This document shows, in pieces, positions 1-8,758 of a stretch of 64,000 nt of DNA (positions are counted from its first letter, which is position 1; the number at the start of each line of letters is the position of its first letter). A program made the translations under genes and the position numbers. The notes beneath the pieces were generated by a model. That model did not search any database and was not told the origin of the DNA. It saw only the letters and a list, made by a program, of their open reading frames with translations. This DNA is from Tolypothrix bouteillei VB521301 (lineage in GTDB: Bacteria > Cyanobacteriota > Cyanobacteriia > Cyanobacteriales > Nostocaceae), in NCBI RefSeq assembly GCF_000760695.4, contig NZ_JHEG04000001.1, positions 4,546,895 to 4,610,894 on the forward strand, read 5' to 3'.

Positions 1-50
1 TTTGTTAGCATACAATAGTGAGGTTGTCAAAAATTGCAGTATCCGCAAAC

Positions 51-224
51 ATGGCTGTTCCAAAGAAGAAAACATCAAAATCGAAACGAGATAAACGTCG
101 AGCGACTTGGAGACACAAAGCTACAATTCAAGCCCAGAAAGCCCTGTCTCTAGGCAAATCAATCCTGACTGGACGTTCCACCTTTGTCTATCCAACTGCT
201 GAAGAAGAGGAAGAAGAGGAATAG
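51..224 (+). CDS. rpmF: 50S ribosomal protein L32
   Basis: Structural protein of the large ribosomal subunit, 57 residues. The open frame reaches back to a GTG at 18, but the L32 family begins [20 protein letters not shown], so the ATG at 51 is chosen. The N-terminal half is very rich in Lys and Arg, as expected for an rRNA-binding protein. The zinc-ligand Cys pairs found in some L32 proteins are absent, as is usual for the cyanobacterial and plastid form. The C-terminus is a run of seven Glu after TFVYPTA, an acidic tail often seen in cyanobacterial L32. It stands alone, followed by a block of heptameric repeats. Confidence 0.95.
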   Translation: MAVPKKKTSKSKRDKRRATWRHKATIQAQKALSLGKSILTGRSTFVYPTAEEEEEEE

Positions 225-228
225 TAGA

Positions 229-341
229 ATAGCTAATGGCTAACGGCTAATGGCTAATGGCTAACGGTATACAAACGGCTCAATTAGCAATTAGCTATTA
301 GCTATTAGCAAAAAATTAGCAATTAGCAATTAGCAAAAAAT
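229..341. repeat. Heptameric short tandem repeats (STRR)
   Basis: The first half consists of GCTAATG/GCTAACG heptamers in a row. The second half consists of CAATTAG/CTATTAG heptamers, roughly the reverse complement of the first, so the block could fold on itself. Such blocks are typical of filamentous cyanobacteria. They fill the gap between rpmF and the next gene. Confidence 0.85.
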
Positions 342-357
342 CTATATTTCTACTAGT

Positions 358-954
358 ATGCTGGGAAAGTTTTTTCAGAAGCCAACACAACAAGAAGGCG
401 ATCGCGTTCCACCCGGACAGTACCTCACAAAGGGATTTCCCGTACTAACCTATGGCGCAACGCCTCAAATCAATATAGAGGAATGGGAATTTAAGGTTTG
501 GGGTTTAGCAAAACCTAAAACCTTCAAATGGTCGGATTTCTTGGAGTTACCCCATCATGAATTCACAGCAGATTTCCACTGTGTAACACGTTGGTCAAAA
601 CTTGATGTCAAATGGACTGGCATTAAGGTAACAGATTTCATGAAATCTATTGAGGTAGATTCCAAAGCAGCCCATGTTATGGAACACTGCTACGGTGGCT
701 ACACCACCAATATCTCAATGGAAGACTTTGTAAGAGAAGAAAATTTCTTTGCTTTTCAAGTTTTTGGCGAACCCTTACCTGCTGAACACGGCGGTCCTTT
801 GCGATTGGTTGTACCTCACCTTTACGCTTGGAAAAGTGCTAAGTGGATTAATGGCTTGGAGTTCCTAGAAAAAGAGGATCTGGGCTTTTGGGAACGCAAT
901 GGCTATCATCGTCGTGGAGAACCTTGGGCGGAAGAACGCTATAGCAGCTTCTGA
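358..954 (+). CDS. Sulfite-oxidase-like molybdopterin oxidoreductase
   Basis: A 198-residue protein made of a single oxidoreductase molybdopterin-binding domain (COG2041, YuiH-like). The key visible feature is Cys75 in FHCVTRWS, which in the sulfite oxidase fold is the protein thiolate ligand of molybdenum. HCYGGYTTN (about 109-117) and GGPLRLVVPHLYAWKSAKW (about 145-163) match the conserved cofactor-pocket segments. There is no Tat or Sec signal, no heme domain and no dimerisation domain, so it looks like a cytoplasmic one-domain enzyme. The physiological substrate is not known for this subfamily. Repeat blocks flank it on both sides, so it is probably monocistronic. Confidence 0.85.
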   Translation: MLGKFFQKPTQQEGDRVPPGQYLTKGFPVLTYGATPQINIEEWEFKVWGLAKPKTFKWSDFLELPHHEFTADFHCVTRWSKLDVKWTGIKVTDFMKSIEVDSKAAHVMEHCYGGYTTNISMEDFVREENFFAFQVFGEPLPAEHGGPLRLVVPHLYAWKSAKWINGLEFLEKEDLGFWERNGYHRRGEPWAEERYSSF

Positions 955-1019
955 ATTATGAATGATGAATGGTGAATGATGAAATTTTCATAATTCATAA
1001 TTCATAATTCATAATTCTT
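955..1019. repeat. Heptameric repeat block, partly inverted
   Basis: Right after the stop codon come ATGAATG/GTGAATG-type units, then four AATTCAT heptamers. The two halves are complementary enough to form a hairpin. It lies between convergent genes and may serve as a bidirectional transcription end, although it lacks a clean U-run. Confidence 0.7.
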
Positions 1020-2396
1020 TTAGTTAAAAAATCGCTTCAATAGAGACAATTTACCCTTGTAAGGAGGGTAAAGCAGTTTTGAGTTTAACCAGAAAGACCT
1101 GCGTAACACACTTTTATAATGGGAAAATGTATCAAAACTAGCTTTACCGTGATAATTACCCATACCGCTATCACCAACACCTCCAAATGGTAAAGATGAG
1201 ACACCAACGTGCAAGACAGTATCGTTGATACAAACACCGCCAGATGATGTTGTCTGTAAAACTTTCTTTTGCAGGCTTTTATTGTTGGAAAATAAGTACA
1301 GAGCTAGAGGTTTTGATCGAGAGTTAATTAAATCAATTGCTTCTTGTACATCTGTGTATTCAATAATAGGAAGAATTGGACCAAAAATTTCTTCCTGCAT
1401 AACTGGATCTGTTGGAGAAACATTATCGAGTACTGTAGGAGCAATATAACGTTCTTCCCGATTCGTTTCTCCTCCAATTAGAATTTTGCTATCTTTTATC
1501 AGATTAACTAATCTGTCAAAATGTCTTTGATTGACAATTCTGGCATAATCGGGGCTTGTGGCTGGATTATCTCCATAAAATTCTTGCAAACGCTTTTGAA
1601 TTTCTACTAATAAATTTTCTTTGATTTTTTTATCAACTAAAAGATAATCAGGTGCAATACAAGTTTGTCCGGAATTCAAAAACTTACCCCAAGCAATGCG
1701 TGTGGCTGTATGTTCGAGGTTGGTATCAGAATCGACAATGCAAGGACTTTTGCCACCCAACTCTAGAGTCACTGGCGTTAAGTTTTTTGCAGCTGCTTCC
1801 ATAACAATTTTGCCTACAGCTGTTCCACCAGTAAAAAAGATATGGTCAAACTTTTCTGCAAGAAGTTGCTGACTGGTTTCCACACCTCCTTCGACTACAT
1901 TTATATATGCTGAATCGAAGTATTTCTGAATAATTTTACTAACAACCAAAGAAGTTTGTTGTGCAAGTTCTGAAGGTTTAAGAATTGTACAGTTTCCTGC
2001 TGCGATCGCACCTATTAAGGGGGATATCAGTAAATGGAATGGATAGTTCCAGGGACCAATAATCAAAACAACCCCTAATGGTTCGGGGTAAATCTGTGCT
2101 GAAGCTGGAAAGAATTGTAGGGAAACGGGTGCTGTTTGAGGCTTAGCCCAATTTTTAAGATGTTTGATAGCGCGATCGATTTCTTTGACAGTTGAAATTT
2201 CCATGCCATAAGCCTCAAACTCTGGTTTCCCCAAATCTGCTTTTAGCGCTTGAAGAATAGCTTCTTGATTTTCACCGATCGCTTGTTTGAGAACTTTTAA
2301 TTGTTTGAGTCGAAAATCAACATCTTTTGTTGTACCCGTTTTAAAAAATTCTCGTTGTCGAGCAATGAGATCGGCAATTGATACTTGAGTATTCAT
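1020..2396 (-). CDS. Aldehyde dehydrogenase (ALDH3-like)
   Basis: NAD(P)-dependent oxidation of an aldehyde to a carboxylate, 458 residues. The motifs are complete: GPWNYPF (114-120), the coenzyme-binding FTGGTAVG (188-195), the general base Glu212 in LELGGKSP, and catalytic Cys246 in NSGQTC. The short length and the hydrophobic, basic C-terminus resemble the ALDH3/fatty-aldehyde branch. Cyanobacterial members act on long-chain or apocarotenoid aldehydes, but the substrate here cannot be read from sequence. The gene starts 17 bases after the stop of the receiver-kinase gene in the same direction, so the two are probably co-transcribed. Confidence 0.9.
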   Translation of the reverse strand: MNTQVSIADLIARQREFFKTGTTKDVDFRLKQLKVLKQAIGENQEAILQALKADLGKPEFEAYGMEISTVKEIDRAIKHLKNWAKPQTAPVSLQFFPASAQIYPEPLGVVLIIGPWNYPFHLLISPLIGAIAAGNCTILKPSELAQQTSLVVSKIIQKYFDSAYINVVEGGVETSQQLLAEKFDHIFFTGGTAVGKIVMEAAAKNLTPVTLELGGKSPCIVDSDTNLEHTATRIAWGKFLNSGQTCIAPDYLLVDKKIKENLLVEIQKRLQEFYGDNPATSPDYARIVNQRHFDRLVNLIKDSKILIGGETNREERYIAPTVLDNVSPTDPVMQEEIFGPILPIIEYTDVQEAIDLINSRSKPLALYLFSNNKSLQKKVLQTTSSGGVCINDTVLHVGVSSLPFGGVGDSGMGNYHGKASFDTFSHYKSVLRRSFWLNSKLLYPPYKGKLSLLKRFFN

Positions 2397-2413
2397 CTTC
2401 TTGATAACCTCAA

Positions 2414-3514
2414 CTACTGTTGTCCGGGAAGTTTTACAGTGAAAATACTGCCTTTACCTACCTCCGAATGAACGGTAATAGTTCCTTGATGTGCTTCCGC
2501 AATTCTCCGAGAAAGGTATAAGCCCAATCCACTACCAGAACTCTTATGGCTTCCCTGACGAAATCGCTCAAACAAAGTGGTTTGTTCTTCAAGAGAAATC
2601 CCCGAACCCGTATCTGCGACTTCAACAGTGATGAATGGATCGGACGCGTTTGCTGGTATTACACGGATAGTGACCGATCCGTTATCTGTAAACTTAATCG
2701 CATTACCCACAAGATTGGTAAAAAGACGAATGAGTTCCAGGCGATCTGCCATCACCAAATCTTTACCAGAGTTTTCACTCAACTTTAAATGAAGTGCAAG
2801 CCCTTTATCTACAGCCAGTGGGTTTAATTCACCAACAACTTCACTCAGTAGATTGGGAATATCGACTGGCTGAAATGCCATGGTTTTGCGACCCGCTTCA
2901 AAGCGGTAAACTTCCAGTAAAGTATTGACCATAGCCAACAGATTGCTATTGCTGCGAGCCATGATATCAATAACTTCTTGCATTTGATCTGAAAGATTAC
3001 CCAATGCACCCTCTTGAAACAGCATCAGCATCTTATCAGCAGCGACTAGGGGTGTGCGTAAGTCATGAGTGAGACGAGAGACAAAATCTTGTCGCTGGCG
3101 ATCGATTTCATCCCGTTCATCTATAGTATGTTTGAGGCGGAGAAGCGATCGCACGCGTGCGAGTAACTCATCTACCGTCACGGGTTTGCGAATAAAATCA
3201 TCAGCCCCTAAATCCAAGCCATGAGCAACGTTGGGTGAATCATGGGCGGTAATGAGCAGAATAGGAATAAAAGGCAATGACTTATTTCCCCGGATCTGCT
3301 TGGTGACTTCATAGCCATCCATTCCCGGCATCATTAAGTCTAGCAGTACTAAGTCACAGGTTGATGTTTCCAGTTCTGCTAGCGCTGAAACACCATTCTC
3401 CGCTGTACTAACTATATAGCCTTCTTCTTCTAGAATGGTTTTTACTAAAAATACATTATCAGGAGAATCATCCACAACAAGAATTTTGTCGGGCTTTGAA
3501 GATAAGGAGCTCAT
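2414..3514 (-). CDS. Response receiver-histidine kinase hybrid
   Basis: Two-component protein of 366 residues with an N-terminal receiver (about 10-125) followed by HisKA and HATPase domains. The receiver has the acidic pair at 15-16, phospho-acceptor Asp59 in [12 protein letters not shown] and Lys110 in RKP. The kinase has His150 in [10 protein letters not shown], an N-box (NLVGNAIKF), DTGSGIS and GSGLGLYLS. There is no membrane segment or separate sensor domain, so its kinase is probably controlled by phosphorylation of its own receiver by a partner. It lies just upstream of the aldehyde dehydrogenase gene. The cognate partner is not evident in the window. Confidence 0.92.
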   Translation of the reverse strand: MSSLSSKPDKILVVDDSPDNVFLVKTILEEEGYIVSTAENGVSALAELETSTCDLVLLDLMMPGMDGYEVTKQIRGNKSLPFIPILLITAHDSPNVAHGLDLGADDFIRKPVTVDELLARVRSLLRLKHTIDERDEIDRQRQDFVSRLTHDLRTPLVAADKMLMLFQEGALGNLSDQMQEVIDIMARSNSNLLAMVNTLLEVYRFEAGRKTMAFQPVDIPNLLSEVVGELNPLAVDKGLALHLKLSENSGKDLVMADRLELIRLFTNLVGNAIKFTDNGSVTIRVIPANASDPFITVEVADTGSGISLEEQTTLFERFRQGSHKSSGSGLGLYLSRRIAEAHQGTITVHSEVGKGSIFTVKLPGQQ

Positions 3515-3642
3515 ATAAGAGAGAAACAGGAAAAGTGCAGTAATACTAGGTTAGTATAAGATATTAGTTATTGGTATCATTTTTTCCATTAATATCATCA
3601 TAAATTTCTCATCTAATAAGGATTTTTTACTCTTAATTCGTC

Positions 3643-3675
3643 AGATACCCGATTTCTCAAAGAAGTCGGGTATCT
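3643..3675. repeat. Dispersed hairpin repeat
   Basis: Arms AGATACCCGATTTCT and AGAAGTCGGGTATCT face each other across CAA, with one wobble position. This is a familiar cyanobacterial intergenic palindrome. It lies in the 366-base gap between the receiver-kinase gene and the truncated nuclease copy. That gap otherwise holds only the repeat at 3730. Confidence 0.7.
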
Positions 3676-3729
3676 TGCAACCCCTTACAATCCAATATTT
3701 GTCGGTTAAGCCTAAAAATACAAAAACGC

Positions 3730-3756
3730 GTAGGTTGGGTTGAGGAACGAAACCCA
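3730..3756. repeat. 27-base dispersed repeat, copy 1
   Basis: The 27 bases (TAGGTTGGGTTGAGGAACGA at the core) recur as an exact reverse complement at 29461-29487. The element itself has short inverted ends (TTGGGTT and AACCCA). Confidence 0.75.
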
Positions 3757-3880
3757 ACATTTACAAACATTCATTGGGTTTTTCAATTCAGATTGGCATT
3801 TATTTAGCCGATGGCAAAGTAGTAGATATACCGTAATAGTTACAAGACAGAGTAGAAGTCCTTGAAGCTAGTTTCAAATT

Positions 3881-4263
3881 CTAACTTGCTCCAGAGGTAC
3901 TCTCGTTAAGAAGTTGTTGGAATTCTTCTAAAGAGCCAATTGTAATAGCACTAGTAAAAAGTTGTTCCAGTAGAGATAACTCCCCAATTTCATTAACAAC
4001 TGTCACACTTGCTTCAGGAACTACTCCAAATCGAGTTTGGAGAATTTTAATGATATGATTCCTTGTATTTTGCAGCTTTTCTTCTTCTTTTGCCAAACGT
4101 TCAACACTTGTGACATACCGCATTCTTTGAGCCTCCTCGTAACTTCTCACTTCTTGTTTAAAACTACGTACCAACTCTTCTGGTAACACCATTATCCAAT
4201 CAATAAACCGAACTACACCCAGCACATCTTTCCGGCTATATCCTTGTTCAAATAATATTTTCA
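3881..4263 (-). pseudogene. Truncated 3' copy of the DUF4351-type nuclease gene
   Basis: This matches the last third (about residues 203-314) of the intact gene at 4394-5338. Both contain FIDWIMVLPEELVRSFKQEV and both end NESTSGAS, and the DNA is closely similar. Similarity begins in codons equivalent to FEQGYSRKDVLG, with no upstream nuclease core, and breaks abruptly near 4263 at a dispersed repeat. An ATG at 4225 opens a 114-residue frame, but that fragment lacks the catalytic domain. A partial tandem duplication, or deletion of the 5' part of a second copy, explains it. A small independent product cannot be excluded. Confidence 0.75.
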
Positions 4264-4350
4264 GGGCTCAAACAAATTAGGCTTAACAAATTAGGCTTAA
4301 GATGCTTCTATGCTCGTAATTGCGCTTTAGCGTTAAAGCACAACTACGAA
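4264..4350. repeat. Dispersed repeat at pseudogene boundary, copy 1
   Basis: A stretch with GCTCAAACAAATTAG, AAGATGC and CTCGTAATTGCGCTTTAGCG. A related copy lies in inverted orientation at about 27300-27362, between cheR and the broken chemoreceptor. Within it the unit ACAAATTAGGCTTA is doubled in tandem. In both places it marks the edge of a degraded gene. Confidence 0.55.
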
Positions 4351-4393
4351 CATTTTCCGTTTTTTTAGATGAAGTACTTAGTACGTTCAATTT

Positions 4394-5338
4394 CTAACTT
4401 GCTCCAGAGGTACTTTCGTTAATAAGGTGTTGGAATTCTTCTAAAGAACCAATGGTAATAGCGCTTGTAAAAAGGTTTTCTAATAGAGACGGATCGTTGA
4501 TTCTATTAACACCGTCCACAACTGCTTCAGGAACCACTTCAAATCGCGTTTGAATGATTTTAATTATATGCTCTCTTGTTTTTTCTTCTTTTGCCAAACG
4601 TTCAACACTTGTTATATACCGCATTCTTTGAGCCTCCTCGTAACTTCTCACTTCTTGTTTAAAACTACGTACCAACTCTTCTGGTAACACCATTATCCAA
4701 TCAATAAACCGAAATAAATCTAGAACATCTTCCCGACTATATCCCCGTTCAAATAATTCTTTGACTATGTTCAATTTCCACTTTAGCCGATTTTCTGGGT
4801 TGCTGTGTGTTGCTTTTGTTTTTAAATGTGCCATGACAACTACACTAAAGGGATTAGTGCTTTGTTCTAAAATTTGCCATTGCGCCTCATAGTCCAAAAG
4901 TTTTACGACAGGAAACTCCAGACTCACGCGACATCCAGCTAAGGCGTACCCGTAACTTGAAGGTCGCCAAGAAGCTTCTTCATCAGCCAAAACTGCTAAA
5001 CTGATAACTTTCTGTTTGTGGCGGTCAAACAAACGGTAGTTATAGATGTACATTCGTTGGGCAAATTGACGGTCGTATTGTCCTTGAACTTCGATATGAA
5101 TCAATATCCAAGCCTTTTCCCCATCAATTAGCCAAACCTTGGCAACTTTATCTACAAGTCGCTTACCAATTTCTGCATCTGGTTCTAGCTGTTGCAGTTC
5201 TGTGTCCAAAAATTCAAAAGGTCGAGTCCAATCAATAACAGCGTAAGCATCAGGGAAAAAGAATTCTAAAAAGCGAGGAAAAAATCTTTCAATAATGTCT
5301 TTCCAAGGACTATCGTAATCAGTGCGCTGTTCGGTCAT
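4394..5338 (-). CDS. PD-(D/E)XK nuclease/transposase family protein (Rpn/DUF4351-like)
   Basis: Member of the abundant cyanobacterial family often labelled cytosolic protein or Rpn-type recombination-promoting nuclease, 314 residues. The N-terminal half carries a candidate nuclease core: ILIHIEVQGQYD (about 78-89), where the E-x-Q of EVQ matches the PD-(D/E)XK pattern, then MYIYNYRLFD. The C-terminal part has a charged helix (KQEVRSYEEAQRMRY) and a DUF4351-like tail ending NESTSGAS. It starts 45 bases beyond the ureC stop, in the same direction, and has a truncated copy immediately downstream. The name reflects family membership; nuclease activity is inferred, and the biological role is unknown. 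Confidence 0.75.
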   Translation of the reverse strand: MTEQRTDYDSPWKDIIERFFPRFLEFFFPDAYAVIDWTRPFEFLDTELQQLEPDAEIGKRLVDKVAKVWLIDGEKAWILIHIEVQGQYDRQFAQRMYIYNYRLFDRHKQKVISLAVLADEEASWRPSSYGYALAGCRVSLEFPVVKLLDYEAQWQILEQSTNPFSVVVMAHLKTKATHSNPENRLKWKLNIVKELFERGYSREDVLDLFRFIDWIMVLPEELVRSFKQEVRSYEEAQRMRYITSVERLAKEEKTREHIIKIIQTRFEVVPEAVVDGVNRINDPSLLENLFTSAITIGSLEEFQHLINESTSGAS

Positions 5339-5383
5339 GAAATTGTCAATAAAGCTCTATTTGTATGTTTCCAACTTACTCAT

Positions 5384-7108
5384 TCAAAACAAAAAATACC
5401 GTTGAGCCATTGGCAAAACCGTTGCTGGTTCGCATATCAACAATTCGCCATCCGCCCTCACTTCATAGGTTTCTGGATCGACCTCAATATGTGGTAACGC
5501 ATCATTTAATTTCATATCTCGCTTGCTCAACTGGCGTATCCCGGAAACAGCAACAACTTGCTTGTTCAAACCCAATTGGCTCTTAATCTCCCTATCTAAT
5601 GCAACTTGAGAAACAAATGTGAAAGACGTAGCATGACGCGCACCTGCAAAACTGCCAAACATGGGACGCATATGCACTGGTTGAGGAGTGGGAATACTCG
5701 CATTAGCATCACCCATTTGCGCCCACGCGATCGCTCCCCCTTTGATGACTATCTCTGGCTTGACACCAAAAAATGCAGGACGCCACAAACACAAATCGGC
5801 TAGCTTTCCCTCTTCTACCGATCCCACATACTGAGCAATACCGTGAGTTATTGCTGGATTTATAGTATATTTTGCAACATATCTCTTAGCTCTAAAATTA
5901 TCCGCCCTTTGTTCTTCTTGTATACCAGCAATTGGGTTGAGTTCTCCCCGTTGTACTTTCATCTTATGGGCTGTTTGCCATGTACGAATAATCACTTCTC
6001 CTACCCGTCCCATTGCTTGGGAATCAGAGGAAATCATGCTAAATGCGCCCAAGTCGTGCAGAATGTCCTCAGCAGCAATTGTTTCCCGACGAATGCGCGA
6101 TTCAGCAAAAGCCACATCCTCAGCGATCGCTGGATCGAGGTGATGGCAAACCATCAACATATCAAGGTGTTCGTCCAAGGTATTGACGGTGTAAGGACGT
6201 GTGGGATTGGTGGAAGATGGTAGGACATTGACTTCCCCACACACTTTAATGATGTCTGGCGCGTGTCCCCCTCCAGCACCTTCGGTATGATAAGTGTGGA
6301 TAACACGATTCTTAAAAGCAGCGATCGTATCTTCGACAAATCCCGCCTCGTTCAGGGTATCGGTATGAATCGCAACTTGCACGTCGTACTCATCAGCAAC
6401 ACTGAGACAAGTATCAATCGCTGCGGGAGTTGTTCCCCAATCTTCATGCAGCTTTAAAGCGATCGCACCTGCTTGCACTTGTTCCACCAATCCTTGGGGT
6501 TGGCTGGTATTCCCTTTACCTAAAAACCCCAGGTTCACTGGAAAAGCATCAGCAGCTTGCAGCATCCGATACATATTCCAAGGTCCGGGAGTACAAGTGG
6601 TTGCGTTTGTACCCGTAGCAGGACCGGTTCCACCACCAATCATTGTGGTGATACCGGATGCGATCGCGACTTCAATCTGTTGGGGACAAATAAAATGAAT
6701 GTGAGTGTCGATCCCTCCAGCTGTTAGAATCATCCCTTCTCCAGCCAGTGCTTCCGTTCCAGGACCAATAATAATATCTACATTATCTTGAATATAAGGA
6801 TTTCCTGCTTTACCAATTTTGAATATCTTGCCATCTTTAATGCCAATATCTGCCTTGACAATTCCCCACCAATCAAGAATCAAAGCGTTCGTAATAACTA
6901 AATCTACTGCACCATCAGCGTTAGAAATGGGTGATTGTCCCATCCCATCACGGATAACTTTCCCGCCACCAAACTTGACTTCATCGCCGTAAGTTGTTAG
7001 GTCTCGTTCTACTTCGATCAGTAATTCCGTGTCAGCCAATCGGATGCGATCGCCCACTGTCGGACCAAAGGTTTCTGCATAGGCGCGACGATCCATTCTG
7101 TAACTCAT
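5384..7108 (-). CDS. ureC: Urease subunit alpha
   Basis: Catalytic subunit of nickel urease (urea to ammonia and carbon dioxide), 574 residues, cytoplasmic. All nickel ligands and catalytic residues are in place: His136 and His138 in [11 protein letters not shown], Lys219 (the carbamylated bridge) in ALKLHEDWG, His248, His274 in [15 protein letters not shown], His322 in VCHHLD and Asp362 in SSDSQAMGR. The start [20 protein letters not shown] matches the family. It is the last gene of ureD-ureA-ureB-ureC. The maturation genes ureE, ureF and ureG are not in this window, which is common in cyanobacteria, where they can lie elsewhere. Confidence 0.98.
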   Translation of the reverse strand: MSYRMDRRAYAETFGPTVGDRIRLADTELLIEVERDLTTYGDEVKFGGGKVIRDGMGQSPISNADGAVDLVITNALILDWWGIVKADIGIKDGKIFKIGKAGNPYIQDNVDIIIGPGTEALAGEGMILTAGGIDTHIHFICPQQIEVAIASGITTMIGGGTGPATGTNATTCTPGPWNMYRMLQAADAFPVNLGFLGKGNTSQPQGLVEQVQAGAIALKLHEDWGTTPAAIDTCLSVADEYDVQVAIHTDTLNEAGFVEDTIAAFKNRVIHTYHTEGAGGGHAPDIIKVCGEVNVLPSSTNPTRPYTVNTLDEHLDMLMVCHHLDPAIAEDVAFAESRIRRETIAAEDILHDLGAFSMISSDSQAMGRVGEVIIRTWQTAHKMKVQRGELNPIAGIQEEQRADNFRAKRYVAKYTINPAITHGIAQYVGSVEEGKLADLCLWRPAFFGVKPEIVIKGGAIAWAQMGDANASIPTPQPVHMRPMFGSFAGARHATSFTFVSQVALDREIKSQLGLNKQVVAVSGIRQLSKRDMKLNDALPHIEVDPETYEVRADGELLICEPATVLPMAQRYFLF

Positions 7109-7161
7109 GTTAAATCCTCAAAAATATTGAATTGCAGATGAACGCGAATGAAAGAGGGTTT

Positions 7162-7473
7162 TTAAGCGTCAAGTTGTCCGTTAATTTTGGCGTTGAAACC
7201 ATAGACTTGACGGCTCCCAACTAAGGAGACTAACGAGACTTCTTTGTCATCACCTGGTTCAAAGCGAACTGCTGTTCCTGCAGGAATATCAAGACGCATT
7301 CCCCGCGCTTGTTCCCTCTCGAAACTCAATGCAGCATTCACTTCGTAAAAGTGGAAGTGGGAACCAACTTGTATCGGTCTATCTCCTGTATTGGACACTC
7401 GCAATCTTACAGTAGGACGACCCGCATTCAGTTCAATTTCCCCTGCTCCTGCAATCACTTCCCCTGGAATCAT
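7162..7473 (-). CDS. ureB: Urease subunit beta
   Basis: Small structural subunit of urease, 103 residues, normal for the separate beta subunit. It has the hallmark start [27 protein letters not shown] and [19 protein letters not shown]. It packs with UreA and UreC into the (alpha-beta-gamma)3 apoenzyme. It begins 35 bases after ureA and ends 53 bases before ureC. Confidence 0.97.
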   Translation of the reverse strand: MIPGEVIAGAGEIELNAGRPTVRLRVSNTGDRPIQVGSHFHFYEVNAALSFEREQARGMRLDIPAGTAVRFEPGDDKEVSLVSLVGSRQVYGFNAKINGQLDA

Positions 7474-7508
7474 AATTTCTTAGCGCCTTTGTGTCGAGTG
7501 CGTGATAC

Positions 7509-7811
7509 TTATCTTATCGGATTGTGAACTGTTACCAACTTTGTCCCATCAGGAAAAGTTGCTTCCACTTGCACGTCATGAATCATCTCTGGAACACCTT
7601 CCATCACATCATCTCGTGATAACAGAGTTGTACCATAACTCATTAATTCTGCGACTGTTTGCCCATCCCTCGCCCCTTCTAAAATAGCAGCAGAAATAAA
7701 AGCTATTGCTTCTGGATAATTCAACTTCAACCCTCTAGCCTTACGCCTTTCCGCTAACAGCGCAGCAGTAAAAATTAATAACTTATCCTTCTCCTGCGGT
7801 GTAAGTTGCAT
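7509..7811 (-). CDS. ureA: Urease subunit gamma
   Basis: Smallest urease subunit, 100 residues. The start [20 protein letters not shown], the segment [23 protein letters not shown] and the C-terminal [22 protein letters not shown] are all family-typical. It is one of three separate subunits, as in most bacteria (not fused as in plants or Helicobacter). It follows ureD by 51 bases in the same direction. Confidence 0.97.
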   Translation of the reverse strand: MQLTPQEKDKLLIFTAALLAERRKARGLKLNYPEAIAFISAAILEGARDGQTVAELMSYGTTLLSRDDVMEGVPEMIHDVQVEATFPDGTKLVTVHNPIR

Positions 7812-7862
7812 CTCTTACCTCTCTTGTTTCCTTGACTCTGCGCTCTGGTGCGCCTCTGCGGT

Positions 7863-8750
7863 TCAAACAAACCAAACTCGGGGTATACAACTACCACGAG
7901 CCAACACAGATTGACGCAGCAATTGCCAGACAGACGTAAACCAGTTTCTCACCTCCGTTGTTCCAGAACCACGGTATCGACACAATAATCCACATGACAG
8001 ACGAGTCACGCCAACTTGGGGAGAGGGAATGGAGAATGAGGGGTTGGGGGCTGTAGAAGATAAGAAAAGGGAACGTGCTTTGTGTACCAATTCGTGAGAA
8101 ACTTCTTGCCCAATGTATACAAGACTACCAGTTACTGGCTGCCCTGCCAATCCATGAGGGCTGTGAAAAACGTCTTCACGACCCGGTAACCATTGCCTGT
8201 CAATCCATAAAGGGACTCCCATCTGCCAAACTTCTGTATGCGATCGCCACTCTCCCGTGTAAAATTTTTCCCCTCTTGCACTCCTTCCAAATCGCGTAAT
8301 TTCCCAACCCATCCAGTTAGCAGCCGCAGATAATTCTACCCGCACATCTTGTCGATATATCGCACCGTTAAAAATGATTGTTTCTTGCGGTAGCCACTCC
8401 AAACAAGCACCCGCATCGATTTGGATCTCTATATTTTGTCTTGCTTGTGCTCCGTTACTTCGATAAATTTTACTTGCTGCGGCTGTTGTAATCAGTGCTT
8501 GGGCTTTGGGTTGGAGATGGACTTTGCACGAGAGGCGATCTCCACCTACAACACCCCCAGCCGTATGCAAAACCACACTATGACAAATTTCTTGTCCTTC
8601 TGGATAAAATGGGCGCTGAACTTTCAGTGGTGCTTGATTTTGATTGTAAATAAGTGCTGTTGTACCTTGGCGTTGAGCATACACCAAGTCTAGTTTGCCA
8701 TGCCACCCATTTACAGTTTGTGTTGTGGTTGGATAATTAAGTTGATTCAC
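7863..8750 (-). CDS. ureD: Urease accessory protein UreD
   Basis: Maturation factor that binds the urease apoprotein and, with UreF and UreG, allows carbamylation of the active-site Lys and nickel insertion. It has 295 residues. WHGKLDLVYAQRQGTT, PLKVQRPFYPEG and LHTAGGVVGGDRLS near the N-terminus are diagnostic, and QETIIFNGA lies mid-protein. It heads the ureDABC set. Its ATG lies only eight bases beyond the stop of the upstream methyltransferase gene, so it is probably transcribed with it. Confidence 0.95.
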   Translation of the reverse strand: MNQLNYPTTTQTVNGWHGKLDLVYAQRQGTTALIYNQNQAPLKVQRPFYPEGQEICHSVVLHTAGGVVGGDRLSCKVHLQPKAQALITTAAASKIYRSNGAQARQNIEIQIDAGACLEWLPQETIIFNGAIYRQDVRVELSAAANWMGWEITRFGRSARGEKFYTGEWRSHTEVWQMGVPLWIDRQWLPGREDVFHSPHGLAGQPVTGSLVYIGQEVSHELVHKARSLFLSSTAPNPSFSIPSPQVGVTRLSCGLLCRYRGSGTTEVRNWFTSVWQLLRQSVLARGSCIPRVWFV

Positions 8751-8758
8751 TAAATGAT

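Noticed and set aside
229..341. Tandem heptamers as a possible CRISPR array
   Set aside because: Units are 7 bases with no spacers and they appear in inverted halves, so they are STRR repeats. No cas gene is nearby.
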